Shown here: piece by piece, positions 11,693 to 22,778 of the stretch
How the letters are laid out: every line of letters starts with the position of its first letter
How positions within the stretch are numbered: the first letter of the stretch is position 1
From: Pseudogymnoascus destructans
Lineage: Eukaryota; Ascomycota; Leotiomycetes; Thelebolales; Thelebolaceae
Length of the DNA stretch: 64,000 bases
Assembly: GCF_001641265.1 (NCBI RefSeq)
Contig: NW_020167521.1
Location: 1,054,001-1,118,000, forward strand
Direction: 5' to 3'
The notes under the pieces: generated by a model
What the model was told of the DNA's origin: nothing
Databases searched by the model: none
The model's input: only the letters and a program-made list of their open reading frames with translations
Translations under genes and position numbers: made by a program

Positions 11693-12439
11693 TTAGTTCT
11701 GGCCAGTCTTGCGGAGAGCGCTGCTGAGCCACTCAAGACCCTCGTAAAGTCCATCACCGGAGGTAGCGCAAGTGGATTGAATGTACTGTGTCCAAAAGTT
11801 AGTCGTGTTATCTTCACATGCCAAAAGCGGCTGCCTAGACAGGAGGCGATTCTTACCCAGCCACGCTGTCTCAAGCTGTGCAGACCAAGCTTATCGGTGA
11901 TTTCGGCGGCGTTCATGGCGTTCTGGAGGCGGTTAACACATATTCAACAAGTCTGTCTTTGATGGCAACTCACTGGCAGATCCTGCTTGTTGGCGAAGAC
12001 CAGGAGCAGAGCATCCCTAAGCTCATCCTCGTTCAACATGCGCTGCAACTCCTCCCTGGCCTCAACAACACGGTCGCGATCGTTGGAGTCGACAACGAAG
12101 ATAATACCCTGGGTGTTTTGGAAGTAATGCCTCCACAAAGGCCTGATCTTGTCCTGTCCTCCGACATCCCATACGGTGAACTGGATGTTCTTGTATTCGA
12201 CGGTCTCGACGTTGAATCCTGAATTAAAACGCGTCAGTCCCGATTGCGATGACTGATAAAGCAGCTGGGATGATTGTTGGATTTGCCATACCGATTGTTG
12301 GGATAGTGGTGACGATCTCACCAAGCTTGAGCTTGTACAGGATGGTGGTCTTTCCGGCAGCATCCAAACCAACCATCAAGATTCTCATCTCCTTCTTTCC
12401 CCACAACTTGTCGAACAGCTTCGAGAATGTAAGACCCAT
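11693..12439 (-). CDS. ARF1: ADP-ribosylation factor (ARF1 GTPase)
   Basis: Four exons read 12292-12439, 11974-12218, 11857-11922 and 11693-11785, with introns of 73, 51 and 71 nt. They give 183 aa, the usual length of fungal ARF1. Gly2 (MGLTFSKLF) is the myristoylation site of the amphipathic N-terminal helix. GLDAAGKT is the P-loop, TIPTIGFNVETVEY covers switch 1, WDVGGQDKIRPLW covers switch 2, and ANKQDLP and the CATSG end bind guanine. The protein recruits COPI coat and effectors at the Golgi after activation by Sec7-type exchange factors. Confidence 0.97.
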
Positions 12440-13029
12440 ATTTGCGGTATGTGCGAGTAGGCTATGTTATGGCGAGGCGCTCGTGCGTAAATGTCTGTTC
12501 ACCGTCATTCGAATCAGCGAGAGTTCTTCCGGCAACAATAGAGTAACAGTGATAGAGGAGGCCATGGTGGGAATGTGTAATATCATCCCCGTGCACGATG
12601 GGAAAGGCTTGGCCGTGTACGTAAAACCAGGCACTGTATGCGATGTTTATGGTTTTGTCACTAAGGGGATATTGGCGGACTTGACTGTTGGAGACTCGGT
12701 GAGGTTGATAAGATTCCTACTTACAACGCGGTGAGTTAATGAGGACGAGGTCGTTGAAGTGTTGGAGAGTTGGATGATGGAGTATCTACCTAGTAGATGA
12801 TAAGGTGAGGCGAGAGTGGACAGGTCGTCTTCGTGGGATTTCTTGTGGTCTGTTAGCCGCGCTAAGCCACTTTTAGCGCTTCCAGAGTCTAAAAGGTGCC
12901 CCTAGGTCTGCTGTCATCATTTTAGGAGGTAACCAAGATCAGGAACCGCCCATATCAACGAGGATCAGGTAGCAGGTTTACGGCATACAAATAAACCGGC
13001 CACGATTGCTCAATTGCCATACCGACATC
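12440..13029. promoter_or_regulatory. Shared divergent promoter of ARF1 and EMP24
   Basis: The 590 bp between the two start codons must hold both promoters, since the genes point away from each other. No ORF with family support is present. An intron in the ARF1 leader is possible but not demonstrated. Confidence 0.65.
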
Positions 13030-13800
13030 ATGCGCTTTATCTCAGCCTGCCTCCTGGCAATTGGTACCCTTTTTACCGCCGCGACAGCTCACAACATCCA
13101 GCTCGCGGGACATGGACGCGAATGCTTCCACGAACAGCTCCGCAGAGATGACAAAATGACTGTTACCTTCCAGGTCGGCGACAGGGAATTTAAACAGGCT
13201 GGGAACTTGGACATTGATTTCTGGGTGAGAAGCTCATGACGTGTTGTCCATTGGAAGGGCTGTTGCTGACAGGTATACCAGATCACCAACCCTGCCGGCG
13301 GACTCGAGGCAAATGAGCGCAGTGTATCAACAGGAGACCACTCATTTGTTGCGAAGCACGATGGAAAGTTTGTATACTGCTTCAGCAACGACAACTGGTC
13401 GGCGAACAGCAAGGAGGTCTCATTCAACGTCCACGGAATTGTTTATGTGCCCGAGGCGGAAGAGACCACTGATCCTCTAGAGATTGAAGGTAACAATATC
13501 GCCTGATGTCTACAAAAATTGTTGCTAACTACTTCTCAAAGTTCGCGCGCTATCCGATCTTCTCGCGCAGGTTAAAGACGAACAATCCTACATTGTCCTC
13601 CGCGAGCGCATCCATCGCAACACTGCTGAGAGCACCAACGGCCGCGTTAAATGGTGGAGCACCTTCCAAATGGTTGTTCTGATTGCAAATGGTGTCTTCC
13701 AGGTGTGGTGGTTGAAGAGATTCTTCGAGGTAGGCACACGGATCAAATAATTCTTGGAAAGGTTGCTAACTCACTTGAACAGGTTAAACGTGTGGTCTGA
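13030..13800 (+). CDS. p24 family cargo receptor, EMP24-type (p24 beta)
   Basis: Four exons read 13030-13224, 13273-13489, 13542-13729 and 13783-13800, with introns of 48, 52 and 53 nt, giving 205 aa. The last exon codes for only VKRVV. A signal peptide (residues 1-21, cleavage after TAATA) leads into a GOLD domain with two cysteines (ECFHEQL and FVYCFSND). A coiled-coil stalk then carries SYIVLRERIHRNTAESTNGR, followed by a membrane helix (FQMVVLIANGVFQVWWL). The cytosolic tail FFEVKRVV carries the FF and terminal hydrophobic pair for COPII and COPI binding. It cycles between ER and Golgi in p24 complexes. Confidence 0.93.
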
Positions 13801-14240
13801 AGGGGTTTGTCTATATTCACCCGATGGCGGGATTCTGATGTTTTGGCTCGGTTTTCAAGGGCGTTAAGCTGCGCTGCATAGTGGAGTACGGACTCATGGA
13901 AATGAAATCATAGGAGAGTGATCCAAAAAGTATGTAATATTACACGAATATGAATGCCACATATGACTTTCGTTGCTCGTATTTGAAGCAGCTACGATGG
14001 GTTTGATTGTGTGGCCGTGCGCAATGTCTCGATTAGTGGAAGCAACCGCCAGCCACTCCTCTAAGACATGTCTCAATGGCGGTGCTATCTTCGACCAACT
14101 AAGCCTAACCAAATCCACGAGATAGCCACGAGGCTTTGAAGGCCTGGCTTGTACGAGATTCTTCAAACAATTTGCCAGTCATCGCCCAAAAGGCTCAATA
14201 CTATCCTCATACCCAACATTCAACCCTCAGATATGATCCA
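13801..14240. other. Convergent intergenic
   Basis: Between the 3' ends of the EMP24-type gene and the membrane protein gene; nothing coding seen. Confidence 0.55.
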
Positions 14241-14902
14241 TCACAATTCCTTGAGCTCGATACCCTCCTCCTGCCTTCCCTTCCCCTTCCTCCTCTTCAT
14301 CTCCACAGTGTTCTTAAATGGCCACCCGCTCGTCCTCTTGTCTGCCCCGGTTCTCTTGCTAATATGGCTATCATTTCCAAACATCGCCGACCACAGCCCT
14401 AGAGCAGCCAAGAGTCCAGATACCGTGGCAGCTAGCAGGTATGAGAATTGTGACGTGGATCGCTGAGCGTAACGTGCATATGTGTAGAAGCTGATCGAAG
14501 TATGGTATAGACCTGCTAGGAGGAGAGTAGGAGTAGTGTATGGTGTCGTTTGGGCGTCTTCGGGTTCAGCTGCGGTTTGTTAGAGTATTCCAAGACGCAA
14601 AAAGAGGCCATCGTAGGGAAACATACAGAGTGAGCTAGAACCATCAAGAGGGAAAGCGCCGCTCAGGAACAGAAACAGGATGGCGAAAGGTATGAGAGTG
14701 AGACCAAGGAAGCGGGCAAAGTAGGTCTCGAGAGAGTTTGGCTGGTGGATGTCGTTGGAGAGAAGCGCAACGATGAGGCGAGGAGATATAATCAATGGCG
14801 TCGCCTGCAGAACTAGCCAGCCTGCTGTAGCATAGCAGAACAAGTTAAATGACTGAGAAAGTTAGAAAGCGCGTCAAGAACAAAGCTGTGGGCAACCTGC
14901 AT
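14241..14902 (-). CDS. Four-helix integral membrane protein, function unknown
   Basis: Three exons give 186 aa: 14897-14902 (only ATGCAG), 14627-14852 and 14241-14569, with introns of 44 and 57 nt. No ATG exists in the second exon in this frame, and the six-base first exon restores an in-frame start, giving MQSFNLFCYATAGWL. Four hydrophobic spans are visible: about residues 6-30 (including LQATPLIISPRLIVALL), 42-66 (LGLTLIPFAILFLFLSGAF), 88-108 and 116-136 (YLLAATVSGLLAALGLW). A basic, charged C-terminal tail follows (KNTVEMKRRKGKGR). I do not recognise the family. The start exon is inferred from frame and splice signals. Confidence 0.72.
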
Positions 14903-15442
14903 TCATGATTCGAACGTGGAAGGTTTGCGCCAAAGCAATCGAGTGGTATTGTAACAAGATCAAAAGTTGAAATCACAATGGATATTGACGGATATCGATG
15001 TATCAATTCAAGTTAGAAGTCATACACCATGAGATTTACAGCAAGCTTCCATATATCCAAAAGTTCAAAACAGCTACCCTGCTGAACATTGAGGCCGATA
15101 GTGGCTATCCGCGTACGTGCGTCATCTGAGACCCAAAAGCAAAACCGAGAACCCACCATCCCTGTCCTGGCCAGAACCCCACCATCGCCACTCAAATCGC
15201 GCTTCTCCGGACTCGGGACCTTATCGAATTATCTTATTCCAATTTACAATAATCTGGTATTATTAATCGCATATTTATGACTACAAATCAATACTACTTT
15301 TGATTTTGAAACCACCCTAATGATTTTATTATTCTCTTTTCCCATTTATAGCTAGTGTTTTTCAGCTTCAGAAGTTCGACTGCTTGAGAAGAACTATATA
15401 AAGTTTCAGCATCCGCACGCGAAGTGCCCCTCCATCTGGACC
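14903..15442. other. Divergent promoter between the membrane protein and NAR1
   Basis: AT-rich from 15220 to 15380; no gene seen. Confidence 0.55.
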
Positions 15443-17182
15443 ATGTCCGCCATCCTCTCCGCAGACGACCTCAACGACTTCATCTCCCCAGGTGTCGCCT
15501 GCATAAAGCCGATTGAAACTCTCCCGCCCCCCGCAGCAGACGATAACCCCTACGAACTCAAATTCTCGAATGAGGCGCCCCTCCCCTCCGACTTGCCACC
15601 AGCAGAGATCAGCCTCACAGATTGCCTCGCGTGCTCCGGCTGCGTGACGTCTGCTGAAGCCGTGCTTGTGAGTTTGCAGAGCCATGCGGAAGTGCTGAAT
15701 GCACTGGATACGGCGCCAGCACTGCAGCTCGGGCAAGATGGTGGGATACAAAGCGGGGTAGGGAACCAGGACGGGAGGATATACATCGCGAGCGTTTCCC
15801 CACAAAGTCGAGCCAGTATATCCGCTGCTTATGGCGTATCAGAGCGCGAGGCAGGGTATATGATTGAACAGCTCCTGAGCGGGCCTCAGGGACTGCGCAT
15901 AGGAGGCGAGCAAAAGAATGGGTTCCAATGGGTGGTGGATACGAATGTTGCGAGAGAGGCATGCTTGGTTCTAGGAGCTGAGGAGGTGGCGGCGTCTATG
16001 CAAGGTCGCAAAGAAGGACCTACTAAACCTATTCTCACGAGTTCGTGCCCAGGTTGGATTTGCTACGCAGAAAAGACGCATCCTCATGTTCTGCCGCACT
16101 TGTCGCGGTTAAAGTCGCCACAGGCACTCATGGGAACGCTTCTCAAGACGACGCTTAGCAAGAAGTTAAAGATTTCACCAGATATGATATGGCATGTAGC
16201 AGTCATGCCATGCTTCGACAAGAAGCTAGAAGCGAGCCGCGAGGAACTCACGGACATTCACTGGGACGGGGAAGCATCGCCTGGGACAAAAGGGGTCAGG
16301 GATGTTGATTGTGTTCTCACAAGCAAGGAACTAATAATGCTCGCCGAATCACGAGGCATCGATTTCGCGGCACTACCTCGTTCACAACTTTCAACTTCGC
16401 AATCATTTCCTGATCAAGCCCTGCACAACTTCCTGTTCCCACCACGCTCATCTATCCAAAGCAATGGAGACCGCGCTGCGGGTACATCGGGCGGCAACCT
16501 CCATTATATCCTCCAATACTTCGCATCTCAACATCCAGGAAGCACTATTCAAACCACCCGAGGCCGCAACGCCGATGTGATGGATTATAACATCATCTCT
16601 TCCAGCGGCGAGACATTATTCAAGACCGCAAGATATTATGGTTTCCGTAATATCCAGAATTTAGTACGAAAATTGAAGCCAGTGCGGCCGTCTCGGATGC
16701 CAGGCGGACGTCCGGTTGGCGCAGCCAGGAAACCCGTGGGGAAAGCTGGTAGCTCCGTGGAACTCAGCTACGTCGAGGTGATGGCCTGTCCCGGCGGCTG
16801 CACAAACGGTGGAGGTCAGATTAAAGTCGACGACCCAATTGTAGCGGAGCGGCTGGGTAGGGAAACCAAGTCGGGGCCACAGGAGCAGAAAGAGTGGCTT
16901 GCCGCGGTGGATGAAGCGTATTTCTCCGGTTCAGAGAACGGGGTTGTGGAATCTAGCAGCAATGGGGAGATGGAGGTTGATACCCCGTCCGATACCATTT
17001 ATGGCATATCTCCCTCCCACATCAAAAATACCCTGTCCCACTGGGCGGACATAACGGATATACCCCTTGAGAAGCTAGCGTATACATCCTACCGCGCTGT
17101 CATCAGCGACGTCGGTAAGGACAAGACAACTGACACGGAGCGTGTTGTCCAGCTCGCGGGCAAGATCGGTGGAGGATGGTAG
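15443..17182 (+). CDS. NAR1: Cytosolic Fe-S cluster assembly factor NAR1 (iron-only hydrogenase-like)
   Basis: A single 579-aa exon starts MSAILSADDLNDFISPGVAC. The N-terminal cluster ligands are Cys20 and the CLACSGC group (Cys61, Cys64, Cys67). The H-cluster-like ligands appear in SSCPGWICYAEK, VMPCFDKK and VMACPGGCTNGGGQI. TSGGNLHYI and RNADVMDY are further family blocks. NAR1 is part of the CIA machinery that passes 4Fe-4S clusters to cytosolic and nuclear apoproteins. DNA2, encoded at 37-42 kb, is itself an Fe-S protein and so a plausible client. A serine- and acid-rich insert near residues 490-515 is typical of filamentous fungi. Confidence 0.96.
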   Translation: MSAILSADDLNDFISPGVACIKPIETLPPPAADDNPYELKFSNEAPLPSDLPPAEISLTDCLACSGCVTSAEAVLVSLQSHAEVLNALDTAPALQLGQDGGIQSGVGNQDGRIYIASVSPQSRASISAAYGVSEREAGYMIEQLLSGPQGLRIGGEQKNGFQWVVDTNVAREACLVLGAEEVAASMQGRKEGPTKPILTSSCPGWICYAEKTHPHVLPHLSRLKSPQALMGTLLKTTLSKKLKISPDMIWHVAVMPCFDKKLEASREELTDIHWDGEASPGTKGVRDVDCVLTSKELIMLAESRGIDFAALPRSQLSTSQSFPDQALHNFLFPPRSSIQSNGDRAAGTSGGNLHYILQYFASQHPGSTIQTTRGRNADVMDYNIISSSGETLFKTARYYGFRNIQNLVRKLKPVRPSRMPGGRPVGAARKPVGKAGSSVELSYVEVMACPGGCTNGGGQIKVDDPIVAERLGRETKSGPQEQKEWLAAVDEAYFSGSENGVVESSSNGEMEVDTPSDTIYGISPSHIKNTLSHWADITDIPLEKLAYTSYRAVISDVGKDKTTDTERVVQLAGKIGGGW

Positions 17183-17240
17183 CCGACGCCGCAGCACCAC
17201 CCTGGTAGATAGATTTAGACCTAGCGCAGAGACGAAACCA

Positions 17241-18084
17241 TCAACCAGATTTACCTCCCCTGTTAGCAAACCCAAAGCCCCCTCGCCCTGCGTCCGGACC
17301 CCTTGGTGTGCGTAAGATCTGCGCGTCCTCGCGATCGCCGCGAGTAGAGTTGGGTGTAGAGCGTCCGGAGGTGGTTTCGTTGCCGCGACGTGCCATAGAG
17401 ACGGCCCCAGGCTTGGCCGTGTAGTTCGGGTCAAAGAGCTCCCTTGGGCCATTATGGCTACTGTCAGGGCGGCGAATATCCTGCTGAGCCCTTCCGCCTC
17501 CCCCACCATTGCCTCGATTCCTTCCCTTCCCTCTGCCACCACCCCTCCCATCGTCTCCTTGGCTCGGGGGGGTGACGTTCCCGGGACTAGAGCTACCAGA
17601 CTTTGTATCTGTTCCAAATAGCCTTGCGCGCACCTCCTCATATTTCTTCTGTTTCTCCTCGCGCTCCCTCTGTGCCTTGGCGCGCATCTCTTCGACGGAG
17701 AGTTGGTTCTTGCCTGGTTGCTCGTCTTCGTCGCTGTCTCCGGCACCTTGCGAGGCGGGTTTCCGGCTGAGTACTTTGAGGGTAGGTTTGAATTCTGACT
17801 TGAGTGGGACGGTGTCTTTGGCTGCGAGGAAGTGGAAAGTTTCGGGGGTTTCTCTGGTCATGGTGTTAGAGTCGGACGAGGACCAGGAAGTAATGTAATT
17901 TGAGAGAAACTTACGCAGACCGCCACGTCTTCTTATTCTCTTCGGCGTGTTTAGCCAATCTCTCCGCTTTGCTCAACTTCACCTCCTCAGGTTGTTCCAG
18001 CTTAACCCCTCCTTCTTCTTTATCAGCCTGAGACTCCCAGTCGTCATCCCAGGCGTCGGGCACCGATGAGCCATTTTTAGCCAT
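17241..18084 (-). CDS. SUZ-domain protein (SUZRD1-like)
   Basis: Two exons, 17915-18084 and 17241-17853, with a 61-nt intron that has a perfect CTAAC branch site, give 260 aa. The N-terminus is acidic (SVPDAWDDDWESQADKEE). The central segment MRAKAQREREEKQKKYEEVR runs into RARLFG, the SUZ RNA-binding motif. The C-terminus is Gly/Arg/Asn-rich with RGG-like repeats. Such proteins bind RNA; a role in mRNA metabolism is inference. The gene converges on NAR1, with only 58 bp between stop codons. Confidence 0.82.
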
Positions 18085-18387
18085 TCCAAGAGCTGGACCT
18101 ATTTATATATAAATATATGTGCTTGTATATAGTAAAAATAGCAACGAAAGTGGTATGTTGTAATGTTGGAGAACTAAGCCATGAAACTCGCAACTTTATG
18201 TCTCGGTTGGATTCGTGCCAAAATGTGGGGGTTAGCGGGCCACTGCTGCGGCCGCCCAACCCCATGAAGCGCTCTGGAAGCCCTCCAGGTCGTTGCTGGC
18301 ACAAGCTCAGGTACTTTACATAACAACAGGCTTTGGTCCATTGAACTCACAGCCGGACACGTAGCCACGTCGTTCAAGGGTGACACA
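18085..18387. promoter_or_regulatory. Short divergent promoter
   Basis: 303 bp separate the SUZ-domain gene from the small gene to its right. An AT-rich core lies at 18090-18130. Confidence 0.5.
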
Positions 18388-18864
18388 ATGGCAGGTGAGT
18401 TATAATTCTCAGATTCTCAGAATCTGTACATCATTTCCCAGCTGTTGGTTCATGGATTAACCCCACTAGACTCCAATTCCCCAGCCCCGACTTCGTCTCC
18501 CCTGCAAACGCATGGACTACACAATGATACGGCGATGCTGGACTCACCAGCTGATACACCAGACCGACAAACTACTCGATCATTCATAGAGTCGGCGAAT
18601 ACCTCAAATGTCACGGGAGGACCAAGGGGTAGGAAGAATGGCGACAAGGATGGGAAAGGGAAGGACCCCTTTGGGGCGCCGGGAAGCTGCTGGAAGAGCG
18701 CAAAGTATCGAGAGGAGGTCGCTAGGTGCGAGTCGGTTTTGGTACACCAGGATTGGAGTATGAGTACGTTCTTCCTCGAAGCCTTTGGGGCCGTTGAACG
18801 CGAATTATTATAACTAAGCTAACTATTAGTAGAGGAGTTTCCTGATCCATTAGGGAAGAGGTGA
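18388..18864 (+). CDS. Small conserved-looking protein, function unknown
   Basis: Three exons read 18388-18394 (seven bases, ATGGCAG), 18470-18757 and 18830-18864, giving 109 aa. The first intron ends CCACTAG after a TTAAC branch site, and the join gives MADSNSPAPTSSPLQ. The second acceptor could be used three bases later. The N-terminal 70 residues are disordered (Ser/Pro/Thr/Asp). The C-terminal 40 residues, including GSCWKSAKYREEVARCES and the end FPDPLGKR, look folded and conserved. The seven-base first exon and 35-base last exon hide it from ORF scans. No known domain is recognised. Confidence 0.68.
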
Positions 18865-19331
18865 TGGAACCAATATTGATCTAAGAGAATGGATATGCAC
18901 ATATTGTGCCGATGATACATAACTGGTGTACGGAGTTTAGGGGCATGGCAATGCAATGGCGGTGAGCTTTACGGACAGGGAATCGCTCGCTGGGATACCA
19001 CTAATAGCGATGTAGTTGGTCTCTCATTAGGCTTCTACTACGAGCCTGAAGTGAAAACAATTTTGCAGTTGGAGATTCTTGGACTGTGGTATTCTTCTGT
19101 GCTATCGTTTAGCATGCTTCGCGGCACATCGGCATGCATTATGAAAGGCGGCAGCAATGACAGCTATCATGAAGTTATATATTGTCCCTGTATATTTGAA
19201 TATACAGTCCTTATTCTTTATGACCCTTCATATCTTGCAGGCCAGTCTCCCCTTGTATTCTATTTGCGGTCAGGTCCGATCTTCTCTTCAATCCAACACC
19301 TGAGACTCTATATGCCCCGTCGTCGGCAACC
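18865..19331. other. Convergent intergenic
   Basis: No gene is supported; a plus-strand ORF of 109 codons at 19051-19380 has no coding character and runs into the neighbouring gene antisense. Confidence 0.55.
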
Positions 19332-20549
19332 TCACATATCCTTCTGCTCCCACACCGGGCTCTTCAGTGTTCCTGACTGAATAGCCATCTTCAAATTCTC
19401 AATCGTCCACACCTCCATCTTCGTTTGCGTCTCCATGGTCCAGGTTCCCATATGGGGCAGCAGAATCGCACGCTCGCAAGCCACGAGCCCGGGGTGAATC
19501 TTTGGCTCCTCCTCATACACGTCCAAGCCTGCCGACCTCACCTTACCAGAGTTCAATGCCTCCACCAGCGCTGCCTCGTCAATAACCGCACCGCGTGCCG
19601 TGTTGACGATCACGATTCCATCCTTCATCTGCTCGAATTGCGGCGTAGAGATGATGTGGCGTGTGTTTTTCTGTCCCTATCAGTTATAACCCCCTAAAAC
19701 AAGAACGAATTACTCACATTCAGCGGCAAGTTCAAGCTAAGCACATCACTCGTCGCCAGCAGCTCCTCGAAGCTAACATACTTCGCTCCCCCTGACAGCT
19801 CCTCGCTGAGCTGCGTGCGGTTGTGGTATTGCACGGACAATCCGAAGGCCTCAGCCTTGATCTTGAGGTTACGTCCAATTCCGCCCATACCGAGAATACC
19901 GAGGACCTTGCCCTGGGGGTCGTGGCCTAGGGATGGGTTGGGGTTACCGCGCCAGTTGCCGGCGCGCAGAGCGACCATGCTGGTGTTGAAGTTGCGCAGG
20001 GCGCCGAGAATCAGGAACATGCTTGCGTCGGCGCTGGCATCGTCGACGGCTGAGGGAGTATTGGAGACGCGGATGTCGTGCTTGGTGCAGGCGTTGACGT
20101 CGATTTGATCGTATCCAGCCCCTGTGTTTGGTTAGCCCGTAACTCTCTTGTAGTTTTCTATTGCCATGCCCCGCAGTGTCCAGTCGGCAATGGAATGTTG
20201 AGTATATATGATTGAAGGAAATAGAGCGTACCATTGTGGGAGAGGTACTTCAAGCTCTTGGGCAGCGAGCTGACGAGCTCTTCGTCTATGAGCCCAGTTA
20301 TGGAGACCGATTGGAAGGTTCTGTATGCAGCGACAACGCCGTCAAATGCACCGCCCTGGGCTTCCTTGATGAAGTCTGCTCTGTTGGTAGAGGTAGGCTG
20401 GAGAACATCGGTAATTGACGCGAGATCGGACCAGTCCTTGTGAGCACTGGGAAAATGAGGGGTCAGTGTCGTCGACGGATGCGAGGGGAAACGTTATAGG
20501 AAACATACTGGTCAATCACACCCAGGAGGAGCACCTTTGGCTTGGACAT
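19332..20549 (-). CDS. D-isomer-specific 2-hydroxyacid dehydrogenase (glyoxylate/hydroxypyruvate reductase-like)
   Basis: Four exons read 20509-20549, 20232-20446, 19718-20121 and 19332-19670, with introns of 62, 110 and 47 nt, giving 332 aa. It starts MSKPKVLLLGVIDHAHKDW. The nucleotide-binding loop is GILGMGGIGRNL. The catalytic Arg lies in NTARGAVID, the Glu in YEEEP and the His in LPHMGTWT. This is the fungal GOR1-like branch, which reduces glyoxylate, hydroxypyruvate or related 2-keto acids with NAD(P)H. The exact substrate cannot be told from sequence. Confidence 0.92.
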
Positions 20550-21594
20550 GGCGGAGTCTTTGAAAGTGAAGTATTATATGTAGTTTGGGAAGTAGCAAGG
20601 AGGCAGTAGTGTTCAATTAGAGTGGTGCTGTCTGGATAAAATACACTCCCTGGTCTGAAGTGCGAGGCTGATAAAGATGATGTTGAAAGAATACAGGCCC
20701 AGGCGACGGCATACACCTAATATACTTTATAGCTACTAGATACGACCCCCAGGAATGCAACAAGACCAAGTTTCCCACTGATACTCTTAGCGTCAGGTCC
20801 CTTTCTACTTGGTTCGATGTCTTTTGTTTTCCCCCAACTCGCCTGCCGTTACCCCGCGCTCTATGGAAATATAATTGTCACAACGCCCAACGGCCTTCCC
20901 TATCCCCAAAGCCTCTCATCTAGCAGCTCAGTTTAACCAATTCGGGTTTCGATATATCTAACTATTTCTTTATTATTCTCAATACTCAATACTTTCCATG
21001 TAACTTTGCATCGTTTTGTCCCCCGCCATGAAATCGCGATATCCGCACATTTGGAGCCGTGGGTTGACCGTCACCCTGCCATGCCCCGCATAATTACTGC
21101 CAGCGGAGAACCAACGCCGCTCCCCCAATGTCTTTTCTGGTCCGGCGTGGGGGTAATATATCTACCAATCACCCAAAGTAACTGCAGGCTCGTAGAATAC
21201 ATCGAATTGCTGTCAAACTATCAATATGCGATTGCTCCTTTCTCGCATCTCTAAAATCGGCCGGCTTTCCCTCCCGGAACCGCGAAAGTGGGATAACAGC
21301 TTGGTGTAATAGTAGAATATGGGAAATATACGGTTTCCATGTTGCTCTATGCTAATGACAACTCAAAGTTGGAGCGTAACCCAAGCAAGGCCAGCCCATC
21401 TGATATGATATTGTCCCTTCAAATCTACCCGCCATTACCAGTTCCCATCCCAATATCATAATCATTTATCCGTTCAAAACGCCCAATATTCGCTCCGTGC
21501 ATGCCACACTAAAGGGGGTTCCTTTGTGCAAATCCAACACTCCAGCTACACACAGAAGGAAGCCAAACGATCCTTTGTCGAAAGCAAGCTGCTT
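20550..21594. other. Intergenic, about 1 kb
   Basis: Holds the hydroxyacid dehydrogenase promoter and the 3' flank of the zinc-finger gene. No supported ORF, repeat or RNA. Confidence 0.55.
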
Positions 21595-22778
21595 CTACTG
21601 TTGGGCCAGACTGGCCAAGGCGGCCGCCGCCTCCCGCTGGTCCACCTTCTGTTCCGCCTCTCTCTCTTCTCGTCCACCCTTACTATTGCCACTACCACTG
21701 CCACTGCTTGCCTTCTCCATCTTCGCCATTGTCTGTGACCTCAATTCCTCAACCGTTGGAAGCGTTGCAAGTACATGCTTCCGCCTCTCAAACCAATCCA
21801 TCTCATTATTGATGACCTGGTCCAACAGGATCTCCTTCTCCAGCCATTCCTTGTCTCGTATTTCATTCATCGTCTCGATTTCTTGTTTCAGAGACTCCGC
21901 CTCCTCATCCGCCCAGTGTGCTTGTCGTCTCAGTAACCTCCACAGCTCCTTCGTTCCCAATGCCAGCTCGTCCAGTGTAAACCCATCATCTACAGTCAAG
22001 GGCGTGAGACCATCGTGTCCTCGTCTAGGAGCGGGCGACTGGCCCCCATCACTGCCTCGGGTACCCTGGTTCTTGATGATGATCTTGAGACGGCTGCTGC
22101 CCTTTGTCGCCTGCGGCTGCATTGACTTCGGAAGTATAGACCTCGGGGTTGGGTCTGATGGGCGCAGTGCTTCGGTTTCGTGAACTATGCGCATGTGTTT
22201 TGCAAGGGCGTCGGAGCGAGTAAAGGACCTGTCGCATTCTATTTGCTTATTAGCTTGAGGGTTCAGCAACATCGTATAGGAAGTAACCTACCAGGCAACG
22301 CGCAGAAAAAGGGCTTTTCCCTTGTGTGGCTTCTCATGTGTGCCCTTAACGCGTACGCACTGGCATGCGCATGGCTCTTCCTTGGGCAGTTCGCCCACTC
22401 GCACGTATTCCTCTTCCCTTTATGCTCGGTATGGACATTGTGTATGTGTGTCACTAGCCTGTCCATATCACTAAAATCTCCACCATCGCAGCCTTCCCAC
22501 GCGCACACAGTGACCTGTTCCTGCTGTGCATCTTCGTCGTCCACTTTCGGCAGTGAACTTGGGGACTGTGGCACGTCGCCAGAGGTGTCGGAGGATATTG
22601 AAGATAGGGTGTCGAATTTAGGATCGTGTGAGGCTGATGTGGCTCCTAATGAGCCCCCGTCAAGGCGCTGTCGTTTGGAGGGATGTGAAGCTGCAATGTG
22701 TCGTTGGTAGTATTCAGCTTCGTCCGAGTCTACGTTTGAGAGCGGCGAGCTCGCCGGAGAGGGGCTCCGTGAACCCAT
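21595..22778 (-). CDS. C2H2 zinc-finger protein, IEC1/YY1-like (possible INO80 complex subunit)
   Basis: Two exons, 22292-22778 and 21595-22238 (53-nt intron), give 376 aa. Residues 1-85 are disordered (MGSRSPSPASSPLSNVDSDE). Three tandem C2H2 fingers follow: VCAWEGCDGG with HIHNVH, NTCEWANCPRK with HMRSH, and FFCALPECDRSF with HMRIVH, with a TREKP linker. The second half is a helical, charged segment (LDELALGTKELWRLLRRQ, EMDWFERRKHVLATLPTVEE), then a Gly/Ser linker and a basic tail. I associate this arrangement with the fission-yeast Iec1 group of INO80 subunits. A conventional transcription factor is the alternative. Confidence 0.75.
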
